Positions 1-10,804 of a stretch of DNA of 64,000 nt are shown here, one piece after another. Numbering within the stretch: the first letter of the stretch is position 1; each line of letters begins with the position of its first letter. The position numbers were made by a program, and so were the translations under genes. The stretch comes from Macrotrachela quadricornifera (Eukaryota > Rotifera > Eurotatoria > Philodinida > Philodinidae), in NCBI GenBank assembly GCA_022393335.1, contig JAJEKB010021302.1:1441202-1505201 (forward strand), given 5' to 3'. The notes under the pieces were generated by a model. That model had not been told where the DNA came from and did no database searches. It was given only the letters and a program-made list of their open reading frames with translations.

Positions 1-102
1 CTATCTTGTATCAATAAAGTCGTTTGCATGAGGACAAATGAGAATTGTTTTAGTACAAGAGTATATTTTTCAATTTTATATAGTATGAAAGATTATAAAT
101 TT

Positions 103-244
103 GGGTAAACTACGTTTCGTACCACGCTTTCCGAACACCCGCACCCTCAATTACGAACATCCTGTTTTTTCGTTACGGACACCATGTCTTTTTTCTTCTG
201 TCAGGAGTTCGTAAAGACAGGGTGGTACGAAACGTAGTTTTCCC
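103..244. mobile_element. MITE with 23-bp TIRs and 8-bp target duplication
   Basis: Terminal inverted repeats run 103-125 (starting GGGTAAACTACGTTTCG) and 222-244 (ending CGTAGTTTTCCC), with 22 of 23 positions complementary. The element is 142 bp and is flanked by a perfect direct repeat ATAAATTT at 95-102 and 245-252. An 8-bp target duplication is typical of hAT-type insertion; the family is inferred. There is no coding capacity. It lies just upstream of the FAD oxidase exon, probably in its intron. Confidence 0.85.
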
Positions 245-333
245 ATAAATTTTTCAAATAACTAGAAGTTAACGAAAATGTTTTTGTAGTCGATTACGTT
301 TCAAAATGTACTATCATATTGTTATATTTCTAG

Positions 334-808
334 CGGTCGCTTCCATACAGTCTCAGTGACAAACTTGACTGATCGAGTGCTTCAAGAAGTTAAGAACCAG
401 ACCATTTATAATGCTGCAAAGTTTGACTCGAAGCTTGATGCATTCGTCTCATTTACTGCAGAACCATTTCTATCAACATATTTCGACAAATCACAGGGTG
501 GTGCATATCCACATTACCCATCGTCTACTCCACTTCTTCCTATCTTCCTTCAGTTCAGCTGGCGGTTACCTGCGGACGATGACTATTTTATCAATGAGAT
601 TAAATTATCGGCAGACGCTATTATACAAGCAACACGCAATGATAAACAAAATACTAATGGTACAATACAAATTCGTTATCCGAATTATGCTCTCGACACT
701 ACTCCTCTATCTGAGATGTACGGCGACAATCTACCACGACTTCAAAGCATTCGTAGAGCATGGGATACCGACAGTGTCATGAACCTTACTGGAGGATTTA
801 GGTTTTAA
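334..808 (+). CDS. FAD-linked oxidase, C-terminal exon (BBE-like end), 5' part not in window
   Basis: This is the last exon of a FAD-binding oxidoreductase of the 6-hydroxynicotine/berberine-bridge oxidase type, a flavoenzyme that oxidises small substrates using covalently or tightly bound FAD. The frame is open from 290. A good acceptor (TTATATTTCTAG, AG at 332-333) suggests the exon starts at 334 and encodes about 157 residues up to the TAA at 806-808. The end is diagnostic: a YPNYAL...YGDNLPRLQSIRRAW...VMNLTGGFRF pattern matches the BBE-type C-terminus, where the chain returns to the FAD site. The FAD-binding N-terminal domain would be upstream of the window and was not found in 1-333. The nearest relatives I recall are fungal secreted FAD oxidases, so horizontal acquisition is plausible but is an inference. 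No stop or frameshift interrupts the exon. Whether the full gene is intact cannot be judged. Confidence 0.72.
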
Positions 809-2133
809 CAGAACTAAATCGACTATCACACTTCTTTGTCAATATGTTATGCGTTTTTTATTCTAAACTTTTAACTGTAATAAATTGAAAAGAAAATATT
901 TGATAATACTTGTTTGATAAGTATCAACTATTTTTCATTAAGTATTTTAAGTAACTTTAACTTGCTGGACTCGGCTCAGTTCAACCTTAAAAAAAACATG
1001 AATTGATCTTATCTATGAACAAGACATAAAAAACTCAGGTATTTTATTTTTAATTTTAACTAAAATTTTAAAGATTATTAACTGTAGCAAGAAGTAATAT
1101 CGATAAACAACAAAATACATATAGTTTCACCTTTATACTCATTTCACTTTTTTTCTTTTAGGCAGATATCAATAGAGAGGATAATAGACACTTTAAAATC
1201 AACAAGGTAAGAATGATTGCTAACAAAAAAAGGCGAAGAGTTCGAAAAGAGATAGCTTTACTTTTGTTACACTATTGCTGTAACAACTAACATTACTACA
1301 AATAGCCATCGGTGGTCCTTACTGCATGCCGGATATCCGTTCTTCTTCGATCGGACGTAGCTGTTTTCATCATTTGTATTATATATTTTCACACGTAATA
1401 CTTCGGTGAATACTTATTACTGTTCTTGTTGCAAGTGGCACATATGCTACATAGTTCTTACGTATTGGTTTTTAATTTTTCATAGGTTTCATATTTGTAT
1501 TGTTTCATGACGATTTTACACTAAATTATTACTACGATTTTGCTTAAGATCTCGATCATTGCTATCGCAGGAAATTCGGCTAATGTTTGTGTTATCAGGC
1601 AGATCCAATGAACAGTGGGCATTGGTCGAATCGATAGTGATTGGGGCATTAGTTCTTTAATTACTTAGACAGTAAATACTCCCGACCGAAAAGGAAGAAG
1701 GAAAAAGATGGATTTCTATGATTACCATTTTAAAGAGTAGTTTTTTATGTAGCTATCTATTGTTGGAAAGGATTGAGAAATTGTACAATTATTTTCAAAC
1801 TGAATCTTTGTGAAAGATTTTGTTTATTATTGAAACATATCGAAAGAAATTTACACGTGAAAATTTTCCAAGATAAAACCAGTTCTAATCAAAATGGATC
1901 TTAAATAATATTTCGTTGTAACCGTTTAAAGTTTTGTTTAGAATTTTAATAAAACAAAAGGTGTTTTAATCACTCGATGTGTTGACCTATATAAAAAAGC
2001 ATCAATTCTTTTGTTAAAGATCATGTAGAGAAGAATATTAAATGGTGTAAAATACAATACATGTGTGTTTTGTTTTGTTCTTATCTTGTTGTAGTTTTTT
2101 TTTGTTTCTAATTTATATAAAAAGATAATAAAA
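809..2133. other. Intergenic, nothing recognised
   Basis: AT-rich sequence with homopolymer runs. No coding-like frame, inverted-repeat element or RNA gene was seen. It should contain the 3' UTR of the FAD oxidase and the promoter of the next gene, but no specific element can be pinned. Confidence 0.5.
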
Positions 2134-3351
2134 ATGAAAGAATATTTCGTAAAAAATCTTAAAATGCAAGCTGCTGTTTATTCAAATAAATCTCTCAATG
2201 GTATTAAACTTACTACCGTTCCACGTCCAAGATTAACATCAACAATATACGATCCAACTTCTACTAATACAATCCGTTATTTACAATTTCAAATAATAAA
2301 TATTATTTATAGTTGTATTAGTTATATAATGTGTATATTACGTTGGTTATTTCCTAGAATGGGTGGACCTTATGGTGAATTGAATAATCGTCAATGGGTA
2401 TTATGTCGTGTATATTGTGTTGGTGTCAATCCTGTAGATGCAAAGTTTCTTTATGGAGATAAACTGCCTCATTTTTGTTTACCTTTAGTAAAATGGTTTG
2501 TTGAGAATCGAATTTGTGGAATTGATTTTAGTGGTGTAATAGTAGAAGCTCCACCAGGTTGTAAATTCAAATCAGGTGATGCAATTTTTGGAACAATTCC
2601 TCCATTTCAAGGTTCATTTGCTGAATATGTACGTGCACCAACTGATTTTATCTGTCATAAACCCAAAAACATAACATTTTCAGAAGCATCTGCAATACCT
2701 TTAGTTGGTTTAACAGTTTTACAAGCTTTCGAAGATAATTATTTAATGAATGGACAACATATTCTCATTATTGGTGGGTCAGGTGGAACTGGTCATGTTG
2801 CCATACAAATAGCTAAAATAAAGGGAGCAAGAGTAACTACAATAACTAGTTCACAAAATGGGGATTTTGTTAAGAATCTTGGTGCCGATGATGTTATTTT
2901 CTATGATCAATCTAAAGATATAATAGAGGATTTACAGGCTATTACATTACGTCATGGTTATTTTGATTTAGTTTTTGATTGTGTATCATCACATGATCCA
3001 AGAGATTCAAAATTTGATTATGAAACTCGAATTCGCAATGCTAAACCGAAATTAATTCATGGAATGTATATTTTTATTGGAGGTATTTTATCCGATTGGA
3101 TTTTTGCACATATAAAACGATTTTTTAATATTAATTTATTTGAAAATGGTAGACAATTATTCTGGGTTAGATTTCCTAATAGTAGTCAAAAACTTGAATT
3201 ATTATCACAATATTATGAAGATAATAAACTCAAGGTGATAATAGCCAATCATTTACCATTTACAGAAGAAGGAATTCAAGAAGCATTTTATTTGCAAATG
3301 AATCGTCGTACTATTGGAAAAATTATTATTGAAATTGTTCATAAAAAATAA
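2134..3351 (+). CDS. Zinc-independent medium-chain dehydrogenase/reductase (quinone oxidoreductase/RTN4IP1-like)
   Basis: A single-exon 405-residue protein of the MDR superfamily, quinone-oxidoreductase/reticulon-4-interacting-protein branch: NADPH-dependent reductases of quinones or enones. An N-terminal GroES-like domain (about 11-190) contains VNPVDAKFLYG and the GxDFSGxV motif. The Rossmann segment follows, with the dinucleotide-binding motif GGSGGTGHVAIQIAK at about 214-228 and a GADDVIFYD acceptor region near 250. The catalytic-zinc ligands of alcohol dehydrogenases are absent, as expected for this branch. Oddly, a hydrophobic insert lies at about residues 49-74 (an IINIIYSCISYIMCILRWLF stretch) in the GroES domain. 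It could be a membrane-associating segment. Met11 (position 2164) begins MQAAVYSN, which matches the usual MDR N-terminus better than Met1, so it may be the real start. No introns or breaks are seen. The codons are strongly A/T-ending, like the ARF-like gene downstream. Confidence 0.87.
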   Translation: MKEYFVKNLKMQAAVYSNKSLNGIKLTTVPRPRLTSTIYDPTSTNTIRYLQFQIINIIYSCISYIMCILRWLFPRMGGPYGELNNRQWVLCRVYCVGVNPVDAKFLYGDKLPHFCLPLVKWFVENRICGIDFSGVIVEAPPGCKFKSGDAIFGTIPPFQGSFAEYVRAPTDFICHKPKNITFSEASAIPLVGLTVLQAFEDNYLMNGQHILIIGGSGGTGHVAIQIAKIKGARVTTITSSQNGDFVKNLGADDVIFYDQSKDIIEDLQAITLRHGYFDLVFDCVSSHDPRDSKFDYETRIRNAKPKLIHGMYIFIGGILSDWIFAHIKRFFNINLFENGRQLFWVRFPNSSQKLELLSQYYEDNKLKVIIANHLPFTEEGIQEAFYLQMNRRTIGKIIIEIVHKK

Positions 3352-3774
3352 TTGAATAAAATTTTATTTGAAATATTATTATCGAAATTATCATGATTTG
3401 AATAATGATATTGGTTTAAAAAAAATTCTTTTGCAAACATCTGTACCTAGAAAGATTCGATAGATTTTCTAGAGCAATTTCTCAGTTTGTTCATAATGAG
3501 ATGGGATTTGAACTGCTATCATGAAAAGAATTTTTAACTTAACATCGATTTCAGATATTTTCTAAGCTTATTTTTTAACCAATAAAAACCAGAGGAACGA
3601 CAAAATTTCCATTTTGTTATTGTGCAATACTTGCCATGTAATGACTTGTATACGTGGCTATAATAAGAATCTATATGCCACGTTGCTGATTGACTCATTA
3701 TATAATGAAAAATGTCTTTAGTCGAATAGCGACAATTGTAACATAAATAACGAAGAGAAAAATTATTTACACAA
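3352..3774. other. Intergenic spacer between MDR and ARF-like genes
   Basis: About 420 bp, AT-rich. It holds the 3' end of the MDR transcript and the presumed promoter of the ARF-like gene. No specific element was recognised. Confidence 0.5.
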
Positions 3775-4519
3775 ATGGGTACGTTTTGGAATAAGATGTC
3801 GAGTTATTTTCGTAATGAAGGAAAAGATTTACGTGTAATTATTAGTGGTCTTGATGGAGCTGGTATGTATCCGTTAGTTCTTTTTTCTAATCATATAACT
3901 CGTAATAGAGAAAAGAAATTTATCTAATTTAGGCAAAAAAAACATTATAAATAAATTAAAACTTGATGGAATTATTAGAACTATACCAACAATTGATTTC
4001 AATATTGATGAAACAGTAACATATTGTAATATTGCTATGACAGCATTAGACATTGGTGGACGTGCTGGAACTCGTCCATTATGGAAAGATTACTATGAAA
4101 ATAGTACTGCACTCATTTTTGTTATTGATTCAAATGATCGAGATAGAATTTTTGAAGCACGTGAACAATTACATTTAATGGCATGTAAAGAAGAACTTCA
4201 AGGAAAACCTATTCTTATTTTTCTTAATAAGCAAGATTTACCAAATGCAATGAAAGTCTATGAAATTCGAGACAAACTTAATGTGGAGAAATTTCCTAAA
4301 AATGCCAAATGGTTTTTAAAAACGTCTTGTGCCATTTCTGGTGATGGTATAGATGAAGGACTTACTTGGTTAGGTAACACTATTATACGTGAAGAAATCG
4401 GTGTAAAAAAACCAATTATTGAAACATTTAAAGACATGATTATCATGAAAAATGATTTTCTATCGATAATGAGTATGATCAATTTAAAAACATTATCAAG
4501 TAAATTTTTTCAGTTGTAA
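3775..4519 (+). CDS. ARF-like small GTPase, two exons, divergent active site
   Basis: Exons are 3775-3862 and 3933-4519; the 70-bp intron runs GTATGT...TTTAG and splits a glycine codon inside the P-loop. The spliced product is 224 residues. ARF-family GTPases recruit coat and tether proteins to membranes. Visible features: Gly2 (possible N-myristoylation) and an amphipathic start MGTFWNKM; a P-loop GLDGAGKK at 25-32; a switch-I-like TIPTIDF at 46-52; switch II DIGGRAGTRPLW at 69-80; the NKQD base-recognition motif at 128-131; and SCAISGDGIDEGL at 161-173. Two key positions differ from typical ARF: the P-loop Thr that binds magnesium is Lys32, and the switch-II Gln needed for hydrolysis is Arg73. 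The C-terminus has an extension of about 35-40 residues compared with the usual 180. It may bind GTP without hydrolysing it, or be regulatory. It is an ARF/ARL-family member rather than a clear orthologue of one named gene. Confidence 0.9.
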
Positions 4520-6506
4520 TACAGTTTCTTTTACTTTAATAAGAATTCGCGAGTTCTTTTATTCTTTCATTTGAGAATGTGTCAACATAAATCTTGTAGA
4601 AGGATTAACAATTACTTTTGATTCACATGCCAGTATGAATTTCTATACCTAAGAATCAGTTGTATGCGTATTGTATCATTGACATTCTAAGCATAACTTA
4701 AAAATAGATCGGACTCTCTTAATTGATTTTCAATGAAAATGATTTTATAGATATTACATTATATTGCTGCTTAAACATTCTCAAAAGATCAATTTTTTTA
4801 AGTCGACTCGCTTTGGAAGTATAAAGCTCACAAGTTAATTAATCTATAGCGTGAAATAAAAAGTCGGATTTCTCATAGCTTCATTACTAAAAGTTTCTTT
4901 ATCACGTATTCTATAGTGAGATTTTTAATTTTGGCAGGCCTACATCTAGAAAAGAAATAAGTCGTTTGACTTGATATTAACTCATGTTATTTCAATATTT
5001 GTTGTCTCTTTGTGGTAAAAAATTCAGCATATATTTCAGTGAAATATGGAAACAAGCCTAAACACAATATGAACTTCCAATATATCATTTGAATCTTCGT
5101 TTGTGATTACATCTGAATAAGTATTTGAATTGGTCGAAAAATATCTTGAGTCATACTTACTTTATATATAAATTCACTCATTATACGTCAATAAATAAAA
5201 TTTGATAATTCAGATTTTTAAAATGTTGACTTTCACTTTTTTCCAGCAACGATATAATGGCGATGTGAGTAACTCCCATATATCAGCATCTCTATTCGGA
5301 TCTTTAAACTGCTCGGCTGATCTTACTTTTCAATCTTTGATTCTCTTCGAGTCATTTAATAAATTATTTTTATATAATTGTATCTGATCATACACAAACT
5401 CATACAAAAAAAAATCGTCCTCACTAAAATCTTATATCAATCCTGATGCAAACGTTCACTGTATTATCTAATAATAAGATAAATATAGATATAGTAACAA
5501 ATGCACACATATACTATACCATTCTCTTAGTATGCTGAATATAGTTTAATATAATTTTGCGTGAAAAACTCGACATTTTCTAAATAAAACTATACAAAAA
5601 TACGATAGGATAAAGTGTACACATCTTTCTCTAAAAAAGAAAATATCGTTTTTGTATCGTCAAGATTTGATCACTCAGACTTTTGTTCCTTTTTGAAAGC
5701 AGAAAATGCACTTAGAAAATAAACAATTCGGTGGAAGTTGTAGGACTTCATCGAAATTTTATCATAACGATATTAGTTCTATAGTGATCAAATATCATAG
5801 AAAGATAGAGTTTTTTTTTCCTTTATCATTATATGTAAAAAGGAACTTTTATCAGGCTTAGTAAGTGGTACTAAAATGTCGCTGCGACTACTTTTGAATA
5901 CCCTTATGTATGCACATACGAAAGACAGTGAAAATAATAAAAAAAAGGTAACAGTCGACAACTGACGTATTTTGTTTTCATTGTGAATAACCAAATTATT
6001 ATATATGACAATATCAACTAATGACAAACAAATATCATTTTGAATGATCTTTTCTTTTCAATCACTTCAAATTCAACATAAGAAAAATAATCGATAAATA
6101 GAAATGACACACTACGATAAAATCATTCGATGAATTTATCTCAATTTCTTAATTAGTCGAAAGAGTGGGGAACAGTAGATTCATGTTTCGGAGCTCTGTC
6201 CAATAGGGATAATACCTCGGATCCAGACACACTGATCGAATAGGATAATGTAATAGACTGCTTCGTCTTCGTCTTCCACTCGGGAAGGTACGAAGATTTG
6301 TCTATAATATACGGCCATCGCACCATCCTATGCAGAAGTGTTTATGGTGGTAGGCATGCATAAATAGAATACAAATAAATCAAGAATAATTCGAATGCAA
6401 TTCTTTATTTATTAGCTATTAAAAAACACCTCAAAAGGAATTTTTATCTTAATTGACTATCTTTTTGATGCAGTTGCTCTTTAACTGATGAATAAATATT
6501 GTTACT
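4520..6506. other. Intergenic, nothing firm
   Basis: About 2 kb of AT-rich sequence. Short open frames here have no recognisable domain. A slightly GC-richer patch at 6160-6360 has an open minus-strand frame of about 48 codons (including MAVYYRQIFVPSR) that I cannot assign. Confidence 0.45.
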
Positions 6507-8232
6507 CTAGAAGAGATGCAATTCTTTGAGTGTCTGTAAATAGAGAGAAAGATAGATATGAGAGAGAGAGAGATGACGAGGAAGATGTGGATCACCTTGT
6601 TATCTTGTAAGGCATTATCGAGATATTGAGCGCCAACTTCTCCAATTTGATTCTTATGAAGATCCAAAGTGATAAGTGTCTGTGAATAAAGAGAAAGGTA
6701 AATATCAGAGAGAGAAAATGAGAATCACCTTGTTATCTCGTAGTGCATTAGCGAAATATTGAGCTCCAACGTCTCCGATTTGATTGACGCGAAGGGACAG
6801 CGTAATGAGTGTCTGCGAATGGAAAGAAAGATACATGCGACAAAGAGATGAAGAGAAAATGAGAATCACTTTGTTATCTCGTAAGGCATCAGCAAGATAT
6901 TGAGCGCCAACATCTCCGATCTGACTGATCCCAAGGAATAGCGTGGTGAGTGTCTGTCAATAGAGAGAAAAATAGATATGAGAGGATGATGAAAAGGAAA
7001 ATGAGGATCACCTCGTTATCTCGTAAGGCATCAGCGAGATATTGAGCACCGATATCCCTTATTACATTACCACCAAGGTTCAAATGAGTGAGTGTCTGTG
7101 AATGAAAAGAATGATAGATATTAGAGAGAAATGAAGAGAAAATGAAAATCACCTTATTATCTCCTAATGCATTAGTGAGAGATTGAGTTCCAACACTTCC
7201 GATTTTATTGTACTGAAGGTCCAACATAGTGAGTGTCTGTGAATAATGAGAAAAATAGATATGAGGAAAAAGAAGAAGATAAAATGAGAATCACTTTGTT
7301 ATTCTGTAGGGCATTAGCGAGATACTGAGCTCCAATATCTCCGATTTGACTGACGCCAAGTAACAGCGTGGTGAGTGTCTATGAATAGAGAGAAAAATAG
7401 ATATGAGAGAGTGATGAAGAGGAAAATAGGGATCACCTTGTTATCCCGTAAGGCATCAGCGAGATATTGAGCACCAATATCTCGTATTTCGTTGCCACCA
7501 AGATTCAGATGAGTGAGTGTCTATGAATGAGGAGAAAGATAGATATGAGAGAGAGATGAATAGGAAAAGCAAAATCACCTTGTTAATTCGTAGTGCATTA
7601 GTGAGAGATTGAGTTCCAACACTTCCGATTCTATTGTACTGAAGGTCCAACGTGGTAAGTGTCTATAAATTGAGATGAAGATAGATATGAGAAAAAGATG
7701 AAGAGAAAATGAGAATCACTTTGTTGTTCCGCAAAGCATTAACGAGATATTGAACTTCGCTATCTCCGATATGTGTGCTACCAAGGTCCAGCATGGTGAG
7801 TATCTGTGAATAGAAAGAAAAATAAGTATGAGAGAGAGAGATAAAGAGCAAAATGAGGATCACCTTATTATCGTGTAAGGCATTAGCTAGATATTGAGCA
7901 CCAACCTCTCCAATTTGATTCCGTCTAAGGTCCAATGTGGTGAGTGTCTGCGAATAGAGAGAAAAATAAATATGAGAGAGAGATATATAAAGAGGTAATG
8001 AGAATCACCTTGTTATCTCGTAAGGCACTAGCGAGATATTGAGCACCAACTTCTTCAATTTGATTATCGGCAAGTTTCAACGTGATGAGTGCCTATGAAT
8101 AGAGAGATTGATAGATATGAGAGAAATGGGAAGAAAAATGAGACTCGCTTTATTATCCCGTAAGATATTAGCTAGATAATGAGCTCCAACATTTCCGATT
8201 CGGTTGTGTTGAAGGTTCAGCTCGGTCAATGT
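6507..8232 (-). CDS. Leucine-rich-repeat protein (ribonuclease-inhibitor type), 12 LRR exons plus terminal exon
   Basis: Twelve exons of exactly 84 bp, each one 28-residue LRR (pattern TLTxLDLxxNxIGxxGAQYLAxALRDNKV), are separated by short introns that begin GTGATxCTCATTTT and end in CAG. Exons: 8149-8232, 8009-8092, 7864-7947, 7720-7803, 7579-7662, 7437-7520, 7295-7378, 7153-7236, 7012-7095, 6870-6953, 6729-6812, 6596-6679. A terminal exon 6507-6533 encodes TLKELHLF and a stop. All boundaries are phase 0, so units can be gained or lost without a frameshift. LRRs of this type form a horseshoe for protein binding. In rotifers such arrays often follow an F-box or NACHT-like domain. The 5' end is missing: an acceptor-like tract continues past 8233 but no further LRR follows. 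The F-box exon at 10091-10264, same strand, may be the start of the gene. The intron after the first unit (below 8149) starts GCGAGT, a GC-AG or decayed donor. Confidence 0.8.
6596..8232 (-). repeat. Tandem array of 12 exon-plus-intron LRR units, period about 142 bp
   Basis: Exon starts recur every 133-145 bp (most often 141-142) and the introns are similar to one another as well, so the duplicated unit is the whole exon plus intron. Three-unit blocks 6870-7236 and 7295-7662 are especially alike in the same order (425-bp offset), pointing to a later block duplication. Confidence 0.85.
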
Positions 8233-10090
8233 CTGTAAATAGAGAGAAAGATAGATATGAGAGATGAAGAGAAATATTTCTAATTATTGGAGCTTCGTTA
8301 AACAAACACTTCATATAGTTTTAAGATATTTTTCAATATACATACATGCAGTTTTGTTTACAAAGAAAAATAAGATTTTATATATTCATGAGAATTTAGT
8401 AGATTTTTCATATGTTCCTTAGATCTAGTACGGTTTTGAATTGACGAACAGGTGTTCAAGATTCCATCGGTGAACCAATGTATTTGGCGATAGAGAACTT
8501 GTTCTACTTTATAAAGAAATGATTTAACGAAAGATAAATCACCTATGAATCAGAAATATATAAAAGCACAAAATGCTATTCAAAGTGAATGTCAGCTTGT
8601 GGATAGAAAAGAAAAACAAATTTTAAATATTTAATACTAATCTATTCCATTCCACTATAAAGAACTGTTAAATAGAAAAAAATTCATCTGCATCTAATTA
8701 TCTATTCTGCTTGAGAACATGTGAATAGATGTTGTATTTCTGTTAAGGGAGAAATGATTGAATCATTTCTCTATCAAATTATTTCATTTTGGCGAAATAG
8801 AAACCATTTCTGTTAGAACTTTTCCTAACGATAGAAGATGGCGTGTTGCTAGCAAAGCAGATCAAACATATTTAAGTGAGGGTTTCTACAAAAATCCTAT
8901 AATTGACTCGAACAGCACTATATTCTGTCCTTACAATAGTCGACAAACCCTTCCCTAATTCATTTTCATACCTAATTTCACATACCTTAAAATCGAAGTA
9001 ATTTACTCTAGGTACACTATAATCTTATAATATTTAAAATTTGTTAGTTTGGCGGTGAGAGCTTTCATTTGATCCGAATATGTTCGATCAGTTTCACTAG
9101 CAGTACGCGATCGTTCATTGTCAGTAACGAAACAATCATAGTTAAGATAATCGAAATACACGACTACTTCATTGAGTTATATATGAACATGTTAGATGCG
9201 TCACAACCACACTATACACATGGATGCATACTGTTTACGACTCTTTCGGGAAACGTTATAACGGCAAAAGTTCATTCTATTCGCTATCTTGCCAATAACT
9301 TTTAATTAAATGATTAACCTTAAAATGTGTGGTTTATATTCATAAAAACATTTTTTTCTTCAACATTTGTCCAACTGAATTCAATAGTGCTCGAACAGCT
9401 TAATACAATTGATAGTTCACTCGATCTTATGTATAAATAAGGTAAGAGATAGGATCAAGTTTCTATTAATTTGAAGAATGAAGAAAGTACGGTACTTTAC
9501 TCGTACTTCGAGATGCTGGAGTATCACATTTTTCCTGCTTAGAATGAGTGGTATCATCCAATTGAATAAGCTTTCGTATAGTATAGTATCCTGATTCTTA
9601 TCGATTGCAAGGCGTATAATCTATGCAAAAAATTTGATGAAAAATTTTAAAAAAACGCCATTAAAAGGATACTATTTAATTATGATTAACATTCACCTAT
9701 TCAGATCTTATGCTAGATTTCCATTAGTTTTTGTCTTTAGCAATCAATTAATATTAAAGCTTTTTTCTTTTTGTTTACGTAGGAAAACGTTCACATGAAA
9801 AGAACTTAACTTCGAGCTGGGCGTCCCAATGGAATTTTAGGTTCGTCTATCCCGAAAAATGATTTTTTTCTGAGCTGAGTGACTCGTTTTGAGACCTGCT
9901 TTGGACAATATTTTGCGGTTAAGTGAAGCTCGAATACTCTTCAGTTCAAAAAAATGACTTTCGAAATCTTAGAAAAATTGGTACGTTTTTTTCTATATAT
10001 TTCGAGGCTTCGTGAGAATACTATTGTATGAAATCTATTTATTTAAAACTAAAAACAAGAAAATGAAGCATTGGAAAAATGAAAGATTAC
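8233..10090. other. Unassigned region between LRR array and F-box exon
   Basis: If F-box and LRR exons form one gene this would be intron plus the middle of the protein, but no coding-like exon was recognised on either strand. A short perfect palindrome (AGAAATGATTGAATCATTTC core) is at about 8751-8772. Otherwise I see nothing. Confidence 0.4.
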
Positions 10091-10264
10091 CTGATATGGA
10101 TGATACGTATCTATGATTGTATTGAATTTTTTGCAAACATTGCGGCAAGATAGAAAAATTGTTTTTGGTTCAAGGTTATCGAGAATTCGATAAACCAACT
10201 CGATCGGTAATGTTTGAAGCGATAGAGCCATCTTTTCAGAGATTGATATTGTTGCTTGTGGCAT
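10091..10264 (-). CDS. F-box exon, partial gene or relic
   Basis: Reading from ATG 10264, 58 codons encode a start followed by an F-box: LQTLPIELVYRILDNLEP then KTIFLSCRNVCKKFNTI. F-box proteins bind Skp1 and bring substrates to SCF ubiquitin ligases. The exon ends at 10091 before a donor GTAATCTTTC in phase 0. The first plausible acceptor (TTGTTTTTAG, about 50 bp on) leads to TTT TAA, a stop after one codon. So the downstream exon is either much farther away (possibly the LRR array at 6507-8232, same strand and phase 0) or broken. F-box plus LRR is a common rotifer combination, but no middle region was found. I treat it as an F-box gene start with an unresolved 3' part. Confidence 0.6.
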
Positions 10265-10804
10265 GAATGAGTTTCACTTTGATGTGTATGCTTTCAAATA
10301 GTTTCTTATCTTAAAAGTATTCTTATATGTATTTTATGTGTCATTGAATATCTGTAAAAGGTGTTACAAAACTATCACGTTTCCTCTATAAGTTAAACCA
10401 TAAATCGTATTCACAAAATATTTTATACCAAATAAAAGTGCATTGAAAACAGGATTTATCGATACTACATGGTGAAGATTATGAAAACATTTCAATGTCA
10501 ACCTTAAAAAATCTTCAGAAACTTACTAATTTTTGGCATAGAGAATTGCGTGTTAGTAATTCAAAAATGGAGAAATCTGTTTTTCTTTCGATATTTTTGC
10601 ATGGTTCGTTGGAGCTGGTCGAACAAAAACTGATAACCATGAGATCCTGGCAGTACAAAAAAAGGATGATTTATTGTCATCAAATCGTTTTAAAACTCCT
10701 TCACTACTTATTAGAAAATTCTCTATTTACCAATGGTTACCTAAAAGTATTATGAGATGCATGCTTAAAAATCAATTCCCCACCAATTGAATCAGTCAAT
10801 GCAA
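10265..10804. other. Spacer with one copy of a dispersed repeat
   Basis: A stretch at about 10407-10490 (TTTTATACCAAATAAAAG then ATTTATCGATACTACATGG) matches the repeat found in the foldback at 33024-33847 and at about 62345-62440. The open frame at 10495-10755 has no recognisable domain. Confidence 0.5.

Noticed and set aside
411..782. 123-codon open frame overlapping the FAD oxidase
   Set aside because: It is out of frame with the clearly conserved FAD oxidase exon and has no domain of its own.
4258..4482. Minus-strand frame opposite the ARF-like gene
   Set aside because: Antisense shadow of a well-supported GTPase exon.
6160..6360. Possible snRNA or other structured RNA in a GC-richer patch
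   Set aside because: No match to U1, U2, U4, U5 or U6 signature sequences that I could see.
6449..7935. Separate small LRR proteins suggested by Met-to-stop frames with hydrophobic tails
   Set aside because: The hydrophobic parts are translated introns; exon and intron signals give one multi-exon gene.
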